NCBI RefSeq assembly: GCF_001463765.1
Contig: NZ_BBWK01000006.1
Location: 141,039-205,038, forward strand
Direction: 5' to 3'
Length of the DNA stretch: 64,000 nucleotides
Source of the DNA: Aureimonas sp. AU4
GTDB taxonomy: Bacteria > Pseudomonadota > Alphaproteobacteria > Rhizobiales > Rhizobiaceae
Shown here: positions 34,952 through 45,820 of the stretch, in pieces
Numbering within the stretch: position 1 is the stretch's first letter
How the letters are laid out: every line of letters begins with the position of its first letter
Notes under the pieces: model-generated
Database searches by the model: none
What the model was told of the DNA's origin: nothing
The model's input: only the letters and a program-made list of their open reading frames with translations
Translations under genes and position numbers: made by a program

Positions 34952-36037
34952 GTGACCGACCTTTCCGCGCTTGAAACCCGCTACCTCACAGCCGTGGCCG
35001 AGGCCGGCGACGAGGCGGCGCTGGAGGCGGTGCGCCTAGAGGCGCTCGGCAAGAAGGGCGAGGTGTCCGAACTCCTCAAGGGCCTCGGCCGCATGAGCCC
35101 GGAGGAGCGCCGCGAGGCGGGCCCCGCGATCAACGGCTTGCGCGACCGCCTGCAGTCGGCGCTTGCCGAGCGCCGCGAGACGCTGGCCGGCGCCGCGATC
35201 GAGGCGCGGCTTGCCGCCGAGCGCCTCGACGTGACGCTGCCCGTGCGCGCCTCGCCGCTGTCGCGCGGGCGGCTGCACCCGATCAGCCAGGTGATCGACG
35301 AGATCACCGCGATCTTCTCCGACCTCGGCTTCTCGGTCGCCGATGGGCCGGACATCGAGTCTGACTACTACAACTTCACGGCGCTGAACTTCCCGGTCGG
35401 CCATCCCGCGCGCGAGATGCACGACACGTTCTTTCTACCGGCGGGCGCGGACGGCGAGCGCAAGGTGCTGCGCACCCACACCTCGCCCGTGCAGATCCGC
35501 ACGATGGAGGCGCAGAAGCCCCCGATCCGCATCGTCATCCCCGGCAAGACCTACCGGCAGGATTCCGACGCCACCCACTCGCCGATGTTCCATCAGGTCG
35601 AGGGGCTAGTGATCGACCGCACGGCCAACGTCGCCAACATGAAGTGGGTGCTCCAGACCTTCTGCGAGGCCTTCTTCGAGGTGCCGAAGGTGAACATGCG
35701 CTTCCGCCCCTCGTTCTTCCCCTTTACCGAGCCCTCGATGGAGGTCGACATCCAGTGCGACCGTTCGCGTCCCGGCGAGGTGCGTTTCGGAGAGGGGAGC
35801 GACTGGATGGAAATCCTGGGCTGCGGCATGGTGCATCCCAACGTCCTGCGGGCCGGCGGGCTCGATCCCGACGAGTATCAGGGCTTCGCCTGGGGCATGG
35901 GCATCGACCGCATCGCGATGCTGAAATACGGCATGCCGGACCTGCGCGCCTTCTTCGACGCCGACGCGCGCTGGATCGAGCATTACGGCTTCCGCCCGCT
36001 CGACATGCCGACACTGTTCGGCGGCCTGTCGGCCTGA
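34952..36037 (+). CDS. pheS: Phenylalanyl-tRNA synthetase alpha subunit
   Basis: 361 residues. The start is taken as GTG 34952 ([12 protein letters not shown]) because GAGGA lies seven bases upstream and because family members begin at this point; an in-frame ATG at 34928 has no usable ribosome site. The class II catalytic core is intact: [30 protein letters not shown] (motif 2 region), and motif 3 in [17 protein letters not shown]. PheS and PheT form the alpha2-beta2 enzyme that charges tRNA-Phe. The partner gene lies 528 bases downstream after a small membrane protein gene. Confidence 0.96.
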   Translation: MTDLSALETRYLTAVAEAGDEAALEAVRLEALGKKGEVSELLKGLGRMSPEERREAGPAINGLRDRLQSALAERRETLAGAAIEARLAAERLDVTLPVRASPLSRGRLHPISQVIDEITAIFSDLGFSVADGPDIESDYYNFTALNFPVGHPAREMHDTFFLPAGADGERKVLRTHTSPVQIRTMEAQKPPIRIVIPGKTYRQDSDATHSPMFHQVEGLVIDRTANVANMKWVLQTFCEAFFEVPKVNMRFRPSFFPFTEPSMEVDIQCDRSRPGEVRFGEGSDWMEILGCGMVHPNVLRAGGLDPDEYQGFAWGMGIDRIAMLKYGMPDLRAFFDADARWIEHYGFRPLDMPTLFGGLSA

Positions 36038-36115
36038 CGCCCGTGCCGGTTTGACCCGCCCCCGAAAGGCGGGCATGACCGGGCACCATCCAAGCCTTCG
36101 CGAGAAAGAGATCCC

Positions 36116-36520
36116 ATGGCTCCTGGCGCCGCCGGCATCGCCCGCTTCACCGTGGTGGAGTTCATCGCGGTCGTGGCGGGCGCCATCATCGGGCTTCTCG
36201 CGACGGCACTGTTCGGCTGGCTCTTCGTCTCGATCGGCTTCGGCACGGTGGCGGCATCGGCGGGCTACTACGTGCTGGCGCTGGTCACGGTCGCGATCTT
36301 CTCGGGCCTTTACGCCTATCTGCCGGGCACGCCCGCGACGCTCGCCTCGCTCGCCGTCGGCATCCTCCTGCCGACGCTGATCGTGCGCTTCTCGTTCGAC
36401 GCGCCCCAGCCGCTCGGTACGCTGCTCCTTCTCCACCTCGTGTTCGCGCTGGTCGCGCTCTCGGTCTACCGCTTCGTCCATGCCGGCGGGCTGACGGGCA
36501 CGCAGCCGAACCGTCCCTGA
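36116..36520 (+). CDS. Small four-helix membrane protein between pheS and pheT, function unknown
   Basis: 134 residues from ATG 36116 ([16 protein letters not shown]). Four hydrophobic segments are apparent, roughly 15-38, 45-68, 75-93 and 100-118, with a short polar C-terminal tail ([11 protein letters not shown]). No catalytic or binding motif is recognised. It is read in the same direction as pheS and pheT and is probably co-transcribed with them, 44 bases before pheT. Relation to tRNA charging is not evident. Confidence 0.75.
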   Translation: MAPGAAGIARFTVVEFIAVVAGAIIGLLATALFGWLFVSIGFGTVAASAGYYVLALVTVAIFSGLYAYLPGTPATLASLAVGILLPTLIVRFSFDAPQPLGTLLLLHLVFALVALSVYRFVHAGGLTGTQPNRP

Positions 36521-36564
36521 TCCCAGCGCCGCCCGCGCGTCCCTTTTGCAAGTTTAGGCATCCC

Positions 36565-38988
36565 ATGAAGTTCACGCTGTCCTGGCTGAAGGATCACCTC
36601 GAGACCGACGCCTCGCTCGACGAGATCGCCGAGCGGCTGACTTCGCTCGGGCTCGAGGTCGAGGCGATCGACCGGCAGGCGAAGCTCGCGCCCTTTGTGA
36701 TCGCCCGTGTTCTCGACGCCAGGCGCCATCCCGACGCCGAACGCCTCCAGGTGCTGACCGTCGACGCGGGGCCCGCCGTCAACCAGGGCAAGCCGCTCCA
36801 GATCGTCTGCGGCGCGCCCAATGCGCGGGCCGGGCTCGTCGGCGTCCTCGGCCTGCCGGGCACCTACGTTCCGGGCATCGACACGACGCTCGGCGTCGGC
36901 AAGATCCGGGGCGTCGAGAGCTTCGGCATGATGTGCTCCGAGCGCGAGCTCGAACTCTCCGACGAGCATAACGGCATCATCGACCTCGCCCCCGACGCGC
37001 CGGTCGGGGAGAGCTTCGCCACGTGGCGCGGGCTCGTCGATCCCGTGATCGAGATCGGCCTGACCCCGAACCGGCCGGATGCGACCGGTATCCATGGCAT
37101 CGCGCGCGACCTTGCGGCCTCCGGCCTCGGCACGCTCAAGACCGCTGCGGTCGAGCCGATTGCAGGCGAGGGCGAGTGCCCGGTGCGCGTGTCGCTGGAA
37201 AGCCCGGTCTGCCGACGCTTCGCCCTGCGCCTTGTGCGCGGCGTGCGGAACGGCCCCTCGCCGGACTGGATGCAGCAGCGCCTGCGCGCCATCGGCCTTC
37301 GCCCGATCAACGCGCTGGTCGACATCACCAACTACCTGACCTTCGACCGGGGCCGCCCGCTCCACGTCTTCGACGCCGCCAAGGTCGCGGGCGACACCCT
37401 GCACGTGCGGGGCGCTCGGACCGGCGAGGAGATCCTGGCTCTCGACGGGCGAACCTACGCTTTGCCCGAGGGCGCCTGCGTGATCGCCGATGCGAACGGC
37501 GCCGAATCGATCGCCGGCATCATGGGCGGCGAGCATTCGGGCTGCGACGAGACGACCAACGACGTCCTGATAGAGGCGGCGCTCTGGGAGCCGCTCGCCA
37601 TCGCCCGCACGGGCCGCACGCTCGGCATCTCGACCGACGCGCGCTACCGCTTCGAGCGCGGCGTCGATCCCGCCTTCAACGAGCCTGGCCTCGATCTGGC
37701 GACCCGCATGGTGATCGAGCTCTGTGGCGGCCAGCCGACCCGGGCACTCGTGGAAGGCGGGGAGGCCGCCGCGCGCGAGCCGATCCGCCTGCCGCAGACC
37801 GAGGTCGAGCGGCTGACCGGGCTCGCCGTGCCCTTCGAGCGCCAGCGGGAGATCCTGACGCGGCTCGGCTTCGAGGTGCGTGCCGGGCGCGACGAGGCCT
37901 CCGCCGAGGTCGTGGCGCCGAGCTGGCGCCCCGACATCGACGGCAAGGCCGACCTTGTGGAGGAGGTCATGCGCCTGGTCGGCGTCGACCGGATCGAGCC
38001 GCAGCCGCTGCCGCGCCTGTCGGGTGTGAACCAGCGGGTTTTGACCCATGCGCAGGTGCGCGACCGCACCGTGCGCCGGGCGCTCGCCACGCGCGGCATG
38101 CTGGAGGCGGTGACCTACAGCTTCGTGTCGCGCGAGGCGGCAGAGGCCTTCGGCGGCGGCGAGGCCAGCCTGCGCCTCGACAACCCGATCGCGGCCGACC
38201 TGTCGGACATGCGTCCCTCGCTCCTGCCCAACCTCGTGGCGGCCGCCTCGCGCAACGCGCGGGCCGGCTACCCCGACACGGCGCTCTTCGAGGTCGCGGC
38301 CGTCTACCGGTCCGACAGCCCGGAGGGGCAGCGGCGCGTGGCCGGCGGCGTGCGCCGCGGCACCGCGAAGCTGACGGGCGGCGGACGCGACTGGAGCGGC
38401 GCGGCGCCGAGCGTCGACGTGTTCGACGCCAAGAGCGACGCGCTCGCCGCGCTCGAGGCGGCCGGCGTGCCGGTGGAGCGCCTCCAGTTCGAGACGCCCG
38501 CGAGTCCCTGGTATCATCCCGGCCGCTCGGCCCGCGTGAAGCTCGGGCCCAAGACCGTTCTGGCCGAGTTCGGCGAGCTCCATCCGACTGTCCTCAAGCG
38601 CATGGGCGCGACCGGCACGTTCGCCGCCTTCGAGGTCTTCCTCGACGAGGCGCCCGAGGCCAAGCGCAAGGCGACGCGCACCAAGCCCGTCCTGCAGCTC
38701 TCGCCCTTCCAGCCGGTGCGCCGCGACTTCGCCTTCGCGGTGCCTCGCGACGTCGAGGCGATCCGTCTCGTGCGCGCGGCGGAAGGGGCGGACCGCAAGC
38801 TGATCGGCGAGGTCCGCGTCTTCGACGTGTTCGAGGGCGGCGCGCTGGGCGATGGGGCGAAGTCGGTCGCGATCGAGGTCACGCTCCTGCCGCAGGACCG
38901 CACGCTCACCGACGAGGATCTGGAAGCGGTGTCGGGCAAGATCGTCGCCGCCGTCGCCAAGGCGACCGGCGCGACGCTGCGCGCCTGA
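36565..38988 (+). CDS. pheT: Phenylalanyl-tRNA synthetase beta subunit
   Basis: 807 residues, the usual length for the bacterial form. Domain order: N-terminal region ([20 protein letters not shown]), EMAP-like tRNA-binding domain (about 40-150), B3/4 editing domain with [12 protein letters not shown] and [14 protein letters not shown]5 domain (about 400-475), the catalytic-like B6/7 domain, and the C-terminal FDX-ACB anticodon-binding domain (about 710-807; [14 protein letters not shown]). The editing domain removes mischarged tyrosine. Confidence 0.97.
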   Translation: MKFTLSWLKDHLETDASLDEIAERLTSLGLEVEAIDRQAKLAPFVIARVLDARRHPDAERLQVLTVDAGPAVNQGKPLQIVCGAPNARAGLVGVLGLPGTYVPGIDTTLGVGKIRGVESFGMMCSERELELSDEHNGIIDLAPDAPVGESFATWRGLVDPVIEIGLTPNRPDATGIHGIARDLAASGLGTLKTAAVEPIAGEGECPVRVSLESPVCRRFALRLVRGVRNGPSPDWMQQRLRAIGLRPINALVDITNYLTFDRGRPLHVFDAAKVAGDTLHVRGARTGEEILALDGRTYALPEGACVIADANGAESIAGIMGGEHSGCDETTNDVLIEAALWEPLAIARTGRTLGISTDARYRFERGVDPAFNEPGLDLATRMVIELCGGQPTRALVEGGEAAAREPIRLPQTEVERLTGLAVPFERQREILTRLGFEVRAGRDEASAEVVAPSWRPDIDGKADLVEEVMRLVGVDRIEPQPLPRLSGVNQRVLTHAQVRDRTVRRALATRGMLEAVTYSFVSREAAEAFGGGEASLRLDNPIAADLSDMRPSLLPNLVAAASRNARAGYPDTALFEVAAVYRSDSPEGQRRVAGGVRRGTAKLTGGGRDWSGAAPSVDVFDAKSDALAALEAAGVPVERLQFETPASPWYHPGRSARVKLGPKTVLAEFGELHPTVLKRMGATGTFAAFEVFLDEAPEAKRKATRTKPVLQLSPFQPVRRDFAFAVPRDVEAIRLVRAAEGADRKLIGEVRVFDVFEGGALGDGAKSVAIEVTLLPQDRTLTDEDLEAVSGKIVAAVAKATGATLRA

Positions 38989-39018
38989 GGTTTGATAAGA
39001 TGAAGGGGAGGGAAGGCC

Positions 39019-40005
39019 ATGCTGCGCTGGGGTATCGTGAGTGGGGCGAAGATCGCCCGCGAGCAGGTCATTCCCGCCATCCTGAAGGCGGAAGGTTGCC
39101 GGCTGGAAGCGATCGCGAGCCGCGACCGCTCGCGCGCCGAGACGCTGGCGCTCCACTTCGGCGCGCCGCATGCCTTCGGCTCCTATGAGGCGATGCTGGA
39201 AAGCCCGGAGGTGGACGCGGTCTACATTCCGCTGCCGACCTCGCAGCACGTGGAGTGGACGCTCAAGGCGATCGAGGCCGGCAAGCACGTGCTGGTCGAG
39301 AAGCCGCTGGCGCTTCACGCCGACCAGATCCAGCCGCTGATCGAGGCGCGCGACCGGCACGGCGTCCAGGTCGCCGAAGCCTTCATGGTGCGATACCACC
39401 CGCAGTGGCTTCTCGTGCGCCGCCTGATTGAGGAGGGGCGCATCGGTCGCCTTCGCCACGTGCAGGGGGCGTTCAGCTACCACAACGTCGACCCGGCCAA
39501 CATGCGCAACCAGGTCGAGCTCGGCGGCGGCGCGCTGCCGGACATCGGCGTGTATCCGGTCGTGACCACGCGGCTTTCCACGGGCCTCGAGCCGACCCGT
39601 GCCCGCGCTCGCATCGAGCGCGACCCCAAGTTCGGCACCGACATCTTCTCGGAATGCGAGGTCGACTTCGGCGCGTTCCGTCTGAGCTTCTACCTGTCCA
39701 CCCAGCTCGCCGCGCGCCAGACCATGGTGTTCCACGGCACGGAAGGCTTCATCGAGGTGGACGGCGCCTTCAACGCCGGCCTCTACGCACAGGCCGCCGT
39801 CCATTGGCACGATCAGAACCATGGCCATGCCGAGACCTGGCGCTTCGGCGCGGCCGACCAGTACCGGCTGCAGACGGAAGCCTTCGCACGCGCGGTCGCC
39901 GGCTCCGGCGAGCCGTTGTTCAGCCTGGAGGAGTCGGTGCTCAACCAGCGCGTGATCGACGCCCTCTACGCCTCCGACCGCGACAAGGCCGACGCGCCGG
40001 TCTGA
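39019..40005 (+). CDS. Gfo/Idh/MocA-family oxidoreductase
   Basis: 328 residues. Rossmann start MLRWGIVSGAKIAREQVIPA, conserved lysine in HVLVEKPLALHAD near residue 95, and the dimer/substrate domain with GGGALPDIGVYPV. It is shorter than the oxidoreductase at 11342 and resembles the D-xylose/glucose dehydrogenase-like subgroup. It follows pheT by 30 bases but has no evident link to it. Substrate unknown. Confidence 0.87.
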   Translation: MLRWGIVSGAKIAREQVIPAILKAEGCRLEAIASRDRSRAETLALHFGAPHAFGSYEAMLESPEVDAVYIPLPTSQHVEWTLKAIEAGKHVLVEKPLALHADQIQPLIEARDRHGVQVAEAFMVRYHPQWLLVRRLIEEGRIGRLRHVQGAFSYHNVDPANMRNQVELGGGALPDIGVYPVVTTRLSTGLEPTRARARIERDPKFGTDIFSECEVDFGAFRLSFYLSTQLAARQTMVFHGTEGFIEVDGAFNAGLYAQAAVHWHDQNHGHAETWRFGAADQYRLQTEAFARAVAGSGEPLFSLEESVLNQRVIDALYASDRDKADAPV

Positions 40006-40100
40006 GGCCGGCGCAAGCTCCGAGCCATCCGCCCGCCTTAGTTTCGCCCGGGGCGCCGCCGAGAGGTGGCGCTCGCCGACGCGTGGGGAGTGGACAGGTC

Positions 40101-41132
40101 ATGGGGCAGACAGCGGGACGTGGGCGGATGGCCGCGCTGGCGGCGGCGCTGCTTCTGGTCGGTACCGGCGCGACGCTCGCCCAGACCCCCGCCAAGGAAC
40201 TCTTCGGCGCCAAGACGCGCCCCTCCGACGGAGCGCCGGCCGCGATCGGCTTCTACTCGCACGGCTGCCTTCAGGGCGCCATGCAGATGCCGGCCGACGG
40301 CCCGACCTGGCAGGTGATGAAGCCCTCGCGCAACCGCGCCTTCGCTCATCCCGCCATGATCTCGCTGCTTCAGCGCATCTCGCGCGACGCGGCACGGCAG
40401 GCGAACTGGCGCGGCCTCCTCTTCGGCGACATGGCCCAGCCGCGAGGCGGGCCGATGCGCGACGGGCACGCCTCGCATCAGATCGGCCTCGACGCCGACA
40501 TCTACCTGACCGAGATGCCGAACCGGCGCCTGTCGAACGCCGAGCGCGATTCGATGCCGCTGCCCTCGCTGATCGACCCGAAGACCACGCATCTCAACGA
40601 GCGCCGTTGGCGTCCCGAGATCGCGGCCCTCATCAAGACCGCCGCCAACGAGCCGGAGGTGGAGCGCCTCTTCGTTCACCCCGGCATCAAGGAGAAGCTG
40701 TGCAAGGTGGCGGGCCGCGACCGCGCCTGGCTCAACAAGGTGCGGCCGATGTTCGGCCACGACTACCACTTCCACGTCCGCATGAAGTGCCTGCCCGGCT
40801 CCAAGACCTGCGAGCCGCAGGAATCCACCGGCAAGGGCGACGGTTGTGACAAGCTGGACTGGTGGTTCGACGTGGCGCTGAAGCCGCCCCCGCCGAACGC
40901 CAAGCCCTACAAGAAGCCGCCGCCGCTCTTCATGACGGCGCTGCCGAAGGCCTGCGCGGCGGTTCTGGCGGAGCCGGACGCGCAGGCGCCCGCCATCGCC
41001 TCTGCGACGCGTGCCGCGACGCCGCCGGCCGCCGCCTACGCCGCGCCCGAGCCGACCGCCGTTGCCCCGGCTCCCGCACCGGCCGCCCCGTCCGGCGGCA
41101 TGCCGATGCCCCGTTTTCGCTCGGGCGGCTGA
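40101..41132 (+). CDS. mepA: Penicillin-insensitive murein endopeptidase MepA (M74)
   Basis: 343 residues from ATG 40101. A signal peptide ends near LAQ (residue 28). The LAS-type metallopeptidase motifs are present: SHQIGLDADIYL (H126, D133) and HDYHFHVRM near residue 222, which supply zinc ligands and the catalytic histidine, and paired cysteines (SHGCL, KLCKV, MKCLPGSKTC). MepA cuts D-Ala-mDAP cross-links in the periplasm. After the catalytic domain there is an alanine/proline-rich tail of about 60 residues that the E. coli enzyme lacks. Confidence 0.93.
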   Translation: MGQTAGRGRMAALAAALLLVGTGATLAQTPAKELFGAKTRPSDGAPAAIGFYSHGCLQGAMQMPADGPTWQVMKPSRNRAFAHPAMISLLQRISRDAARQANWRGLLFGDMAQPRGGPMRDGHASHQIGLDADIYLTEMPNRRLSNAERDSMPLPSLIDPKTTHLNERRWRPEIAALIKTAANEPEVERLFVHPGIKEKLCKVAGRDRAWLNKVRPMFGHDYHFHVRMKCLPGSKTCEPQESTGKGDGCDKLDWWFDVALKPPPPNAKPYKKPPPLFMTALPKACAAVLAEPDAQAPAIASATRAATPPAAAYAAPEPTAVAPAPAPAAPSGGMPMPRFRSGG

Positions 41133-41207
41133 GGGCGGCTTTTGCCGCCGGCCTCCGGGTGCTAGGGGAGGGCGCAGACGGCTTCAAACGATTGAAACGG
41201 GTGACGC

Positions 41208-42236
41208 ATGACCGCCACGCACGAGAGCGCCGACGCCTTGAAGTTTCCGATCTTGATCGGTGACATCGGCGGCACCAACGCCCGTTTCGCGATCCTGGTG
41301 GACGCCTTCGCCGAGCCCAAGACCTTTCCGGTCGTCCAAACCGCCGACTTCGCCAACATCGACCAGGCGATCCAGGACAGCGTCCTCGACAAGACCTCGC
41401 TCCAGCCGCGCTCGGCCGTGCTTGCCGTGGCGGGGCCGATCGACGGCGACGAGATCGACCTCACCAACTGTCCCTGGGTGGTGCGCCCGCGCAACCTGAT
41501 CCGCGACCTCGGCTTCGAGGAGGTCATCGTCCTCAACGACTTCGAGGCGCAGGCGCTGGCCGTCTCGGCCCTGCCGGAGACCGGGCGCGCGCAGATCGGC
41601 GGCGGCACGGTGCGCGAGGGCGCGAGCCGCGTCGTCGTCGGACCGGGCACGGGCCTCGGGGTCGCGGGCCTCGTGCGCGCCCGCAAGATGTGGATTCCCG
41701 TGGCGGGCGAGGGCGGGCACGTCGATCTCGGCCCGCGCACCGAGCGCGATCGCGCGCTCTGGCCCCATCTCGACACGATCGAGGGCCGCGTCTCGGCCGA
41801 GCAGGTCCTGTGCGGACGCGGCCTCGTCAACCTCTACCGCGCCATCTGCCGCACCGACGGGGCGCAAGCTCCCCACATGACCCCGGCCGAGGTGAGCGAT
41901 GCCGCCCTGCACGGGCAGGACGAGCAGGCAGTCGAGGCGGTGCATCTGTTCGCGACCTATCTCGGCCGCGTGGCGGGCGACCTCGCGCTGATCTTCATGG
42001 CGCGCGGCGGCGTCTACATCGCGGGCGGCATCTTCGGACGCCTCGTGCCGATGCTGCGGCCGGCCGAGATCCGTGCCGCGTTCGAGGACAAGGCGCCCCA
42101 TACCGAACTCCTGCGCGACATCCCGCTTTTCGCGATCACGCAGCCGCTCGCCGCGCTCGCGGGCCTCGCCACCTTCGCCCGCTCGCCGCGCTTCTACGGC
42201 CTGGAGACCACCGGCCGGCGCTGGACGCGCGTCTGA
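41208..42236 (+). CDS. glk: Glucokinase
   Basis: 342 residues. The N-terminal phosphate-binding motif [14 protein letters not shown] is at about 16-29, the catalytic aspartate in [13 protein letters not shown] near 110, and the ATP-binding loop [11 protein letters not shown] near 146. This is the bacterial Glk class rather than ROK. It phosphorylates glucose for the Entner-Doudoroff or pentose pathways. An MsbA-like exporter follows, an order frequent in Rhizobiales. Confidence 0.95.
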   Translation: MTATHESADALKFPILIGDIGGTNARFAILVDAFAEPKTFPVVQTADFANIDQAIQDSVLDKTSLQPRSAVLAVAGPIDGDEIDLTNCPWVVRPRNLIRDLGFEEVIVLNDFEAQALAVSALPETGRAQIGGGTVREGASRVVVGPGTGLGVAGLVRARKMWIPVAGEGGHVDLGPRTERDRALWPHLDTIEGRVSAEQVLCGRGLVNLYRAICRTDGAQAPHMTPAEVSDAALHGQDEQAVEAVHLFATYLGRVAGDLALIFMARGGVYIAGGIFGRLVPMLRPAEIRAAFEDKAPHTELLRDIPLFAITQPLAALAGLATFARSPRFYGLETTGRRWTRV

Positions 42237-42332
42237 CCTTTCGACCCGTGGTAGGCAGAAACCGGCTTTGCGGCTATAGAGCCGCCGCAAGCCGCGTTTG
42301 TCTGACGGCTGACATCATCTGAACGGACCGGC

Positions 42333-44150
42333 TTGAAGAAGACCCTGTCGCTCTCCGCCCCGGAGGAACGGGGCCAGGCCTGGCGCGTCCTGCGCCGCGT
42401 CATCGCCGAGAACGCCCGCGCGCATCTTCGCGGCTACGCGGTGGCGGTCGTGTGCCTTGTCCTCGTCGCGCTCTCGACCGCCTTCCTCGCCTGGATCATG
42501 CGCGACGTGATCGACGAGATTTTCGTGTCCGGCAATAGGGCCGTCCTGTTCTCGCTGCCGGTCGCGGTGTTCCTGTCGTTCCTCGTGCGCGGCTTTGCGA
42601 CCTACGGGCAGGGCGTCATCCTCGCGCGCATCGGCAACGACGTCGTCGCAGGCTACCAGCGCCGGCTCTACGCGCACCTGACCAGCCTCTCGGTCGGCTA
42701 CTTCAACCGCACCCGTTCCGCGCAGCTCGCCGCCCGCATCAACCAGAACGTCTCGGGCGTGCGCGACACGCTGAACCTCACCGTCACGTCGATCGCGCGC
42801 GATCTCCTGACGCTGATCTTCCTGGTGTTCGCCATGATCTGGCAGGACTGGGTCCTGTCGCTGATCGCGCTCACCGCCGGGCCGCCGATCGGCATCATGA
42901 TCGCCCGCCTGTCGCGCAAGCTGCGCAAGGCGACGCGCCAGTCGGTCGACCTGAACGCGCGTGTGCTCGGCGCCATGCAGGAGACGGTGCAGGGCATCCA
43001 CGTCGTGAAGGCCTTCACGATGGAGGAGGATCTTCAGGGGCGCACCGAGACGCTGATCCGGGCCGCCGAGGAGCGTTCCAACCGCATCGCGGCGATCACC
43101 GAGCGCTCCGGGCCCGTCACCGAGACCGTCGCGGGCTTGGCTGTCGCCGCCGTGATCGCCTGGTCGGGCTACCGCGCGATCGTCTACGGCACATCGCCCG
43201 GCGCCATGTTCGCCTTCATCACGGCGCTGCTCCTCGCCTACGACCCCGCGCGCCGCCTTGCGCGGCTCCAGGTCCAGCTGGAGCGGGCGCTGGTGAACGC
43301 GCAGATGATCTACGAGATCCTCGACGAGACGCCCGAGCAGGCCGACCGGCCGGGCGCCGTGCCCCTGCGGGTGACGAGCGGCGAAGTCCGCTTCGAGGAC
43401 GTGCGCTTCGGCTACCATGCGGGCGAGCCCGTTCTGCGCGGCCTCGCCTTCACCGCGCCCGCCGGGCGCACCACGGCGCTGGTCGGCGCGTCGGGAGGCG
43501 GCAAGACCACCGTTCTAGCCCTTCTCGAACGCTTCTATGACCCCGAGGCCGGGCGTATCCTGATCGACGGGCAGGACATCGCGGGCGTGACGCAGGGCTC
43601 GCTTCGCCGGCAGATCTCCTACGTGCCGCAGCACCCGACGCTGTTCGAGGGCACGATCCGCGACAACATCCGCTTCGGCCGGCCGGAGGCGAGCGACGCC
43701 GAGGTCGAGGACGCCGCGCGCCGTGCCCAGGCGGAGGAGTTCATCCTGGCGGCACCCATGGGCTACGACACGCCGGTCGGCGAGAATGGCCTGACCTTGT
43801 CGGGCGGCCAGCGCCAGCGCCTGTCGATCGCCCGCGCGCTCCTGCGAGACGCCCCGATCCTGGTGCTCGACGAGGCGACCTCGGCGCTCGATTCTCGCTC
43901 CGAGGCCCTGGTGCAGCGCGCGCTGGACGAGGCGATGCGCGAGCGCACCGTGATCGTCGTGGCGCACCGCCTGTCGACCGTTCGCCATGCCGCGCAAATT
44001 CTCGTGGTGGATCGCGGGCGCATCGCCGAAAGCGGCTCGCACGACGAGCTGATGGCACGTGCCGGCGGGCTCTATGCGCGGCTCAACGCGATGACGCACG
44101 ACATGGAAGCCGACGGCGAGGCGCGTCTGGAAAGGGCGGAGGCATCATGA
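42333..44150 (+). CDS. ABC exporter, fused membrane and ATPase domains (MsbA-like)
   Basis: 605 residues starting at TTG 42333. Six membrane helices occupy about residues 30-320, followed by the nucleotide-binding domain: Walker [11 protein letters not shown] near 385, signature [16 protein letters not shown] near 488, Walker [13 protein letters not shown] and switch VVAHRLSTV. It is a half-transporter that must dimerise. MsbA-like members flip lipids or export hydrophobic compounds; the cargo is not identifiable. The end overlaps dapB by four bases. Confidence 0.9.
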   Translation: MKKTLSLSAPEERGQAWRVLRRVIAENARAHLRGYAVAVVCLVLVALSTAFLAWIMRDVIDEIFVSGNRAVLFSLPVAVFLSFLVRGFATYGQGVILARIGNDVVAGYQRRLYAHLTSLSVGYFNRTRSAQLAARINQNVSGVRDTLNLTVTSIARDLLTLIFLVFAMIWQDWVLSLIALTAGPPIGIMIARLSRKLRKATRQSVDLNARVLGAMQETVQGIHVVKAFTMEEDLQGRTETLIRAAEERSNRIAAITERSGPVTETVAGLAVAAVIAWSGYRAIVYGTSPGAMFAFITALLLAYDPARRLARLQVQLERALVNAQMIYEILDETPEQADRPGAVPLRVTSGEVRFEDVRFGYHAGEPVLRGLAFTAPAGRTTALVGASGGGKTTVLALLERFYDPEAGRILIDGQDIAGVTQGSLRRQISYVPQHPTLFEGTIRDNIRFGRPEASDAEVEDAARRAQAEEFILAAPMGYDTPVGENGLTLSGGQRQRLSIARALLRDAPILVLDEATSALDSRSEALVQRALDEAMRERTVIVVAHRLSTVRHAAQILVVDRGRIAESGSHDELMARAGGLYARLNAMTHDMEADGEARLERAEAS

Positions 44151-44965
44151 GCGAAGACCTGAGGCTGGCGATCCTGGGGGCTGGCGGGCGCATGGGGCGC
44201 ACGCTCCTGCGGCTGGCCGGCGAGACGCCGGGCCTGCGTGTCGCGGCCGCTCTGGAGCGCGAGGGCTCGGAACTCGCCGGCACGGACGCCGCAGCGCTGG
44301 GCGGCCCGCCGGGCGTGCGCGTCGAGACCGACATCGCCGCCGCGCTCGGTCGCGTGGATGCCGTGATCGACTTCACCGCGCCCGCCGCCAGCGTCGCGAT
44401 GGCGAGGCTGGCCGCCGAGCGCGGCCTCGTTCACGTGATCGGCACGACCGGCTGCACCCCCGAGGACGATGCGCGCATCGCCGAGGCCGCTGCGGGCGCG
44501 CGCATCGTGAAGTCCGGCAACATGAGCCTTGGCGTGAATCTCCTGGCGGTGCTTCTGGAACAGGCGGCGAAATCCCTGCCGGCCGAATTTTTCGACATCG
44601 AGATCCTGGAGATGCACCACCGGCACAAGGTCGACGCGCCGTCCGGCACGGCGCTCCTCCTCGGGCAGGCCGCCGCGCAGGGGCGCGGCGTCGAACTGGA
44701 CGAGGCGAGCGTGCGGGTGCGCGACGGGCACACCGGCGCGCGGCCGCAAGGGGCGATCGGCTTCGCGACCCTGCGCGGCGGCTCCGTGGTCGGCGAGCAC
44801 GCCGCGATCCTGGCGGGCGAGGGCGAGCGCATCGAGCTGACGCACCGCGCCGAGGACCGTGCGATCTTCGCGCGCGGCGCCCTGCGCGCCGTGCTCTGGG
44901 CCGCTTCGCAGCCGCCCGGCCTCTACTCCATGCGCGACGTCCTCGGCCTCGCGCGCCCCGCCTGA
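44147..44965 (+). CDS. dapB: 4-hydroxy-tetrahydrodipicolinate reductase DapB
   Basis: 272 residues. NAD(P)-binding [14 protein letters not shown] at the start; the catalytic region reads [20 protein letters not shown] near residue 155, with the histidine and lysine typical of DapB; substrate loop [12 protein letters not shown]. It makes tetrahydrodipicolinate in the diaminopimelate/lysine pathway. Its start overlaps the exporter stop (ATGA). Confidence 0.96.
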   Translation: MSEDLRLAILGAGGRMGRTLLRLAGETPGLRVAAALEREGSELAGTDAAALGGPPGVRVETDIAAALGRVDAVIDFTAPAASVAMARLAAERGLVHVIGTTGCTPEDDARIAEAAAGARIVKSGNMSLGVNLLAVLLEQAAKSLPAEFFDIEILEMHHRHKVDAPSGTALLLGQAAAQGRGVELDEASVRVRDGHTGARPQGAIGFATLRGGSVVGEHAAILAGEGERIELTHRAEDRAIFARGALRAVLWAASQPPGLYSMRDVLGLARPA

Positions 44966-44993
44966 CCATTCCAACGGAGGAAGCCAGACCCTC

Positions 44994-45626
44994 ATGTCCT
45001 CGACCTTGACCCGAACCCTCGTTCTCGTGCGCCACGGCCAGAGCGAGTGGAACCTCAAGAACCTCTTCACCGGCTGGCGCGATCCGGGCCTCACGGAGCA
45101 GGGCGTCGCCGAGGCGAACGCGGCGGGCGACCGCCTGAAGGCAGCCGGGATCCGCTTAGACGTCGCCTTCACCAGCGTCCTCAGCCGTGCCCAGCGCACG
45201 CTCGACCTGATCCTGGAGCGCACCGGGCAGACCGGCCTCGAGACGATCCGCGACCAGGCGCTGAACGAGCGCGACTACGGCGACCTGTCGGGTCTCAACA
45301 AGGACGACGCGCGCGCCAAGTGGGGCGAGGAGCAGGTCCATATCTGGCGCCGGTCCTACGACGTGCCCCCTCCGGGCGGCGAGTCGCTGCGCGACACCGG
45401 CGCGCGGGTGTGGCCCTACTACATCCACACCGTCCAGCCCCGCGTCCTGCGCGGCGAAACCGTGATCGTCGCGGCCCACGGCAATTCGCTGCGCGCGCTG
45501 ATCATGGCGCTCGACGGCCTGACCGGCGAGGAGATCGTCAGCCGCGAGCTCGCGACCGGCGTGCCCATCGTCTACCGGCTGAACGCCGATTCCACGGTCG
45601 CCTCCAAGGACGTCCTGGAAGGCTAA
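44994..45626 (+). CDS. gpmA: 2,3-bisphosphoglycerate-dependent phosphoglycerate mutase
   Basis: 210 residues from ATG 44994. The phosphohistidine motif [11 protein letters not shown] (H14) and the second histidine in [13 protein letters not shown] are in place, with [10 protein letters not shown] and [15 protein letters not shown], the latter diagnostic for true dPGM rather than general phosphatases. It interconverts 3- and 2-phosphoglycerate. It follows dapB after 28 bases with GGAGG upstream. Confidence 0.95.
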   Translation: MSSTLTRTLVLVRHGQSEWNLKNLFTGWRDPGLTEQGVAEANAAGDRLKAAGIRLDVAFTSVLSRAQRTLDLILERTGQTGLETIRDQALNERDYGDLSGLNKDDARAKWGEEQVHIWRRSYDVPPPGGESLRDTGARVWPYYIHTVQPRVLRGETVIVAAHGNSLRALIMALDGLTGEEIVSRELATGVPIVYRLNADSTVASKDVLEG

Positions 45627-45634
45627 CGCGACCC

Positions 45635-45660
45635 GGCGCGCCGGTTGACACCGGCGCGCC
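45635..45660 (+). repeat. Perfect hairpin with a TTGACA loop between gpmA and the TPP riboswitch
   Basis: GGCGCGCCGG (45635-45644) and CCGGCGCGCC (45651-45660) form a 10-bp perfect inverted repeat whose 6-base loop is TTGACA, a consensus -35 box. It can serve as the end of the gpmA mRNA, and the loop can serve as the -35 of the thi promoter (a poor -10, TACCCT, is at 45667). Confidence 0.6.
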
Positions 45661-45678
45661 ATGGCTTACCCTCGCAAG

Positions 45679-45776
45679 CACCCAAGGGGAGTTCCGGCAA
45701 GGAGCTGAGAGGCCGCTTCACGAGCGCGGCGACCCTTCGAACCTGATCCAGCTCGAGACTGGCGTAGGGATGGCGC
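45679..45776 (+). ncRNA. TPP riboswitch (THI element) controlling thiOSGE
   Basis: The aptamer's conserved segments are all visible: GGGGAG at the 5' side, CTGAGA (45705-45710), GACCC then AACCTGATC (45740-45748), and the 3' CTGGCGTAGGGA (45759-45770). It binds thiamine pyrophosphate and lowers expression of the downstream thiamine genes. The thiO start lies 45-60 bases after the aptamer without a clear Shine-Dalgarno, which suits translational control by sequestering the start region. No terminator hairpin with a T run is seen. Confidence 0.93.
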
Positions 45777-45820
45777 TGCGTGACCGATGATCCGATCCCC
45801 TTCCGTTTTCTGCCCCCCGC

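Noticed and set aside
36466..39828. 1120-codon open frame on the minus strand opposite pheT
   Set aside because: Same high-GC shadow effect; pheT has full-length conserved domains on the other strand.
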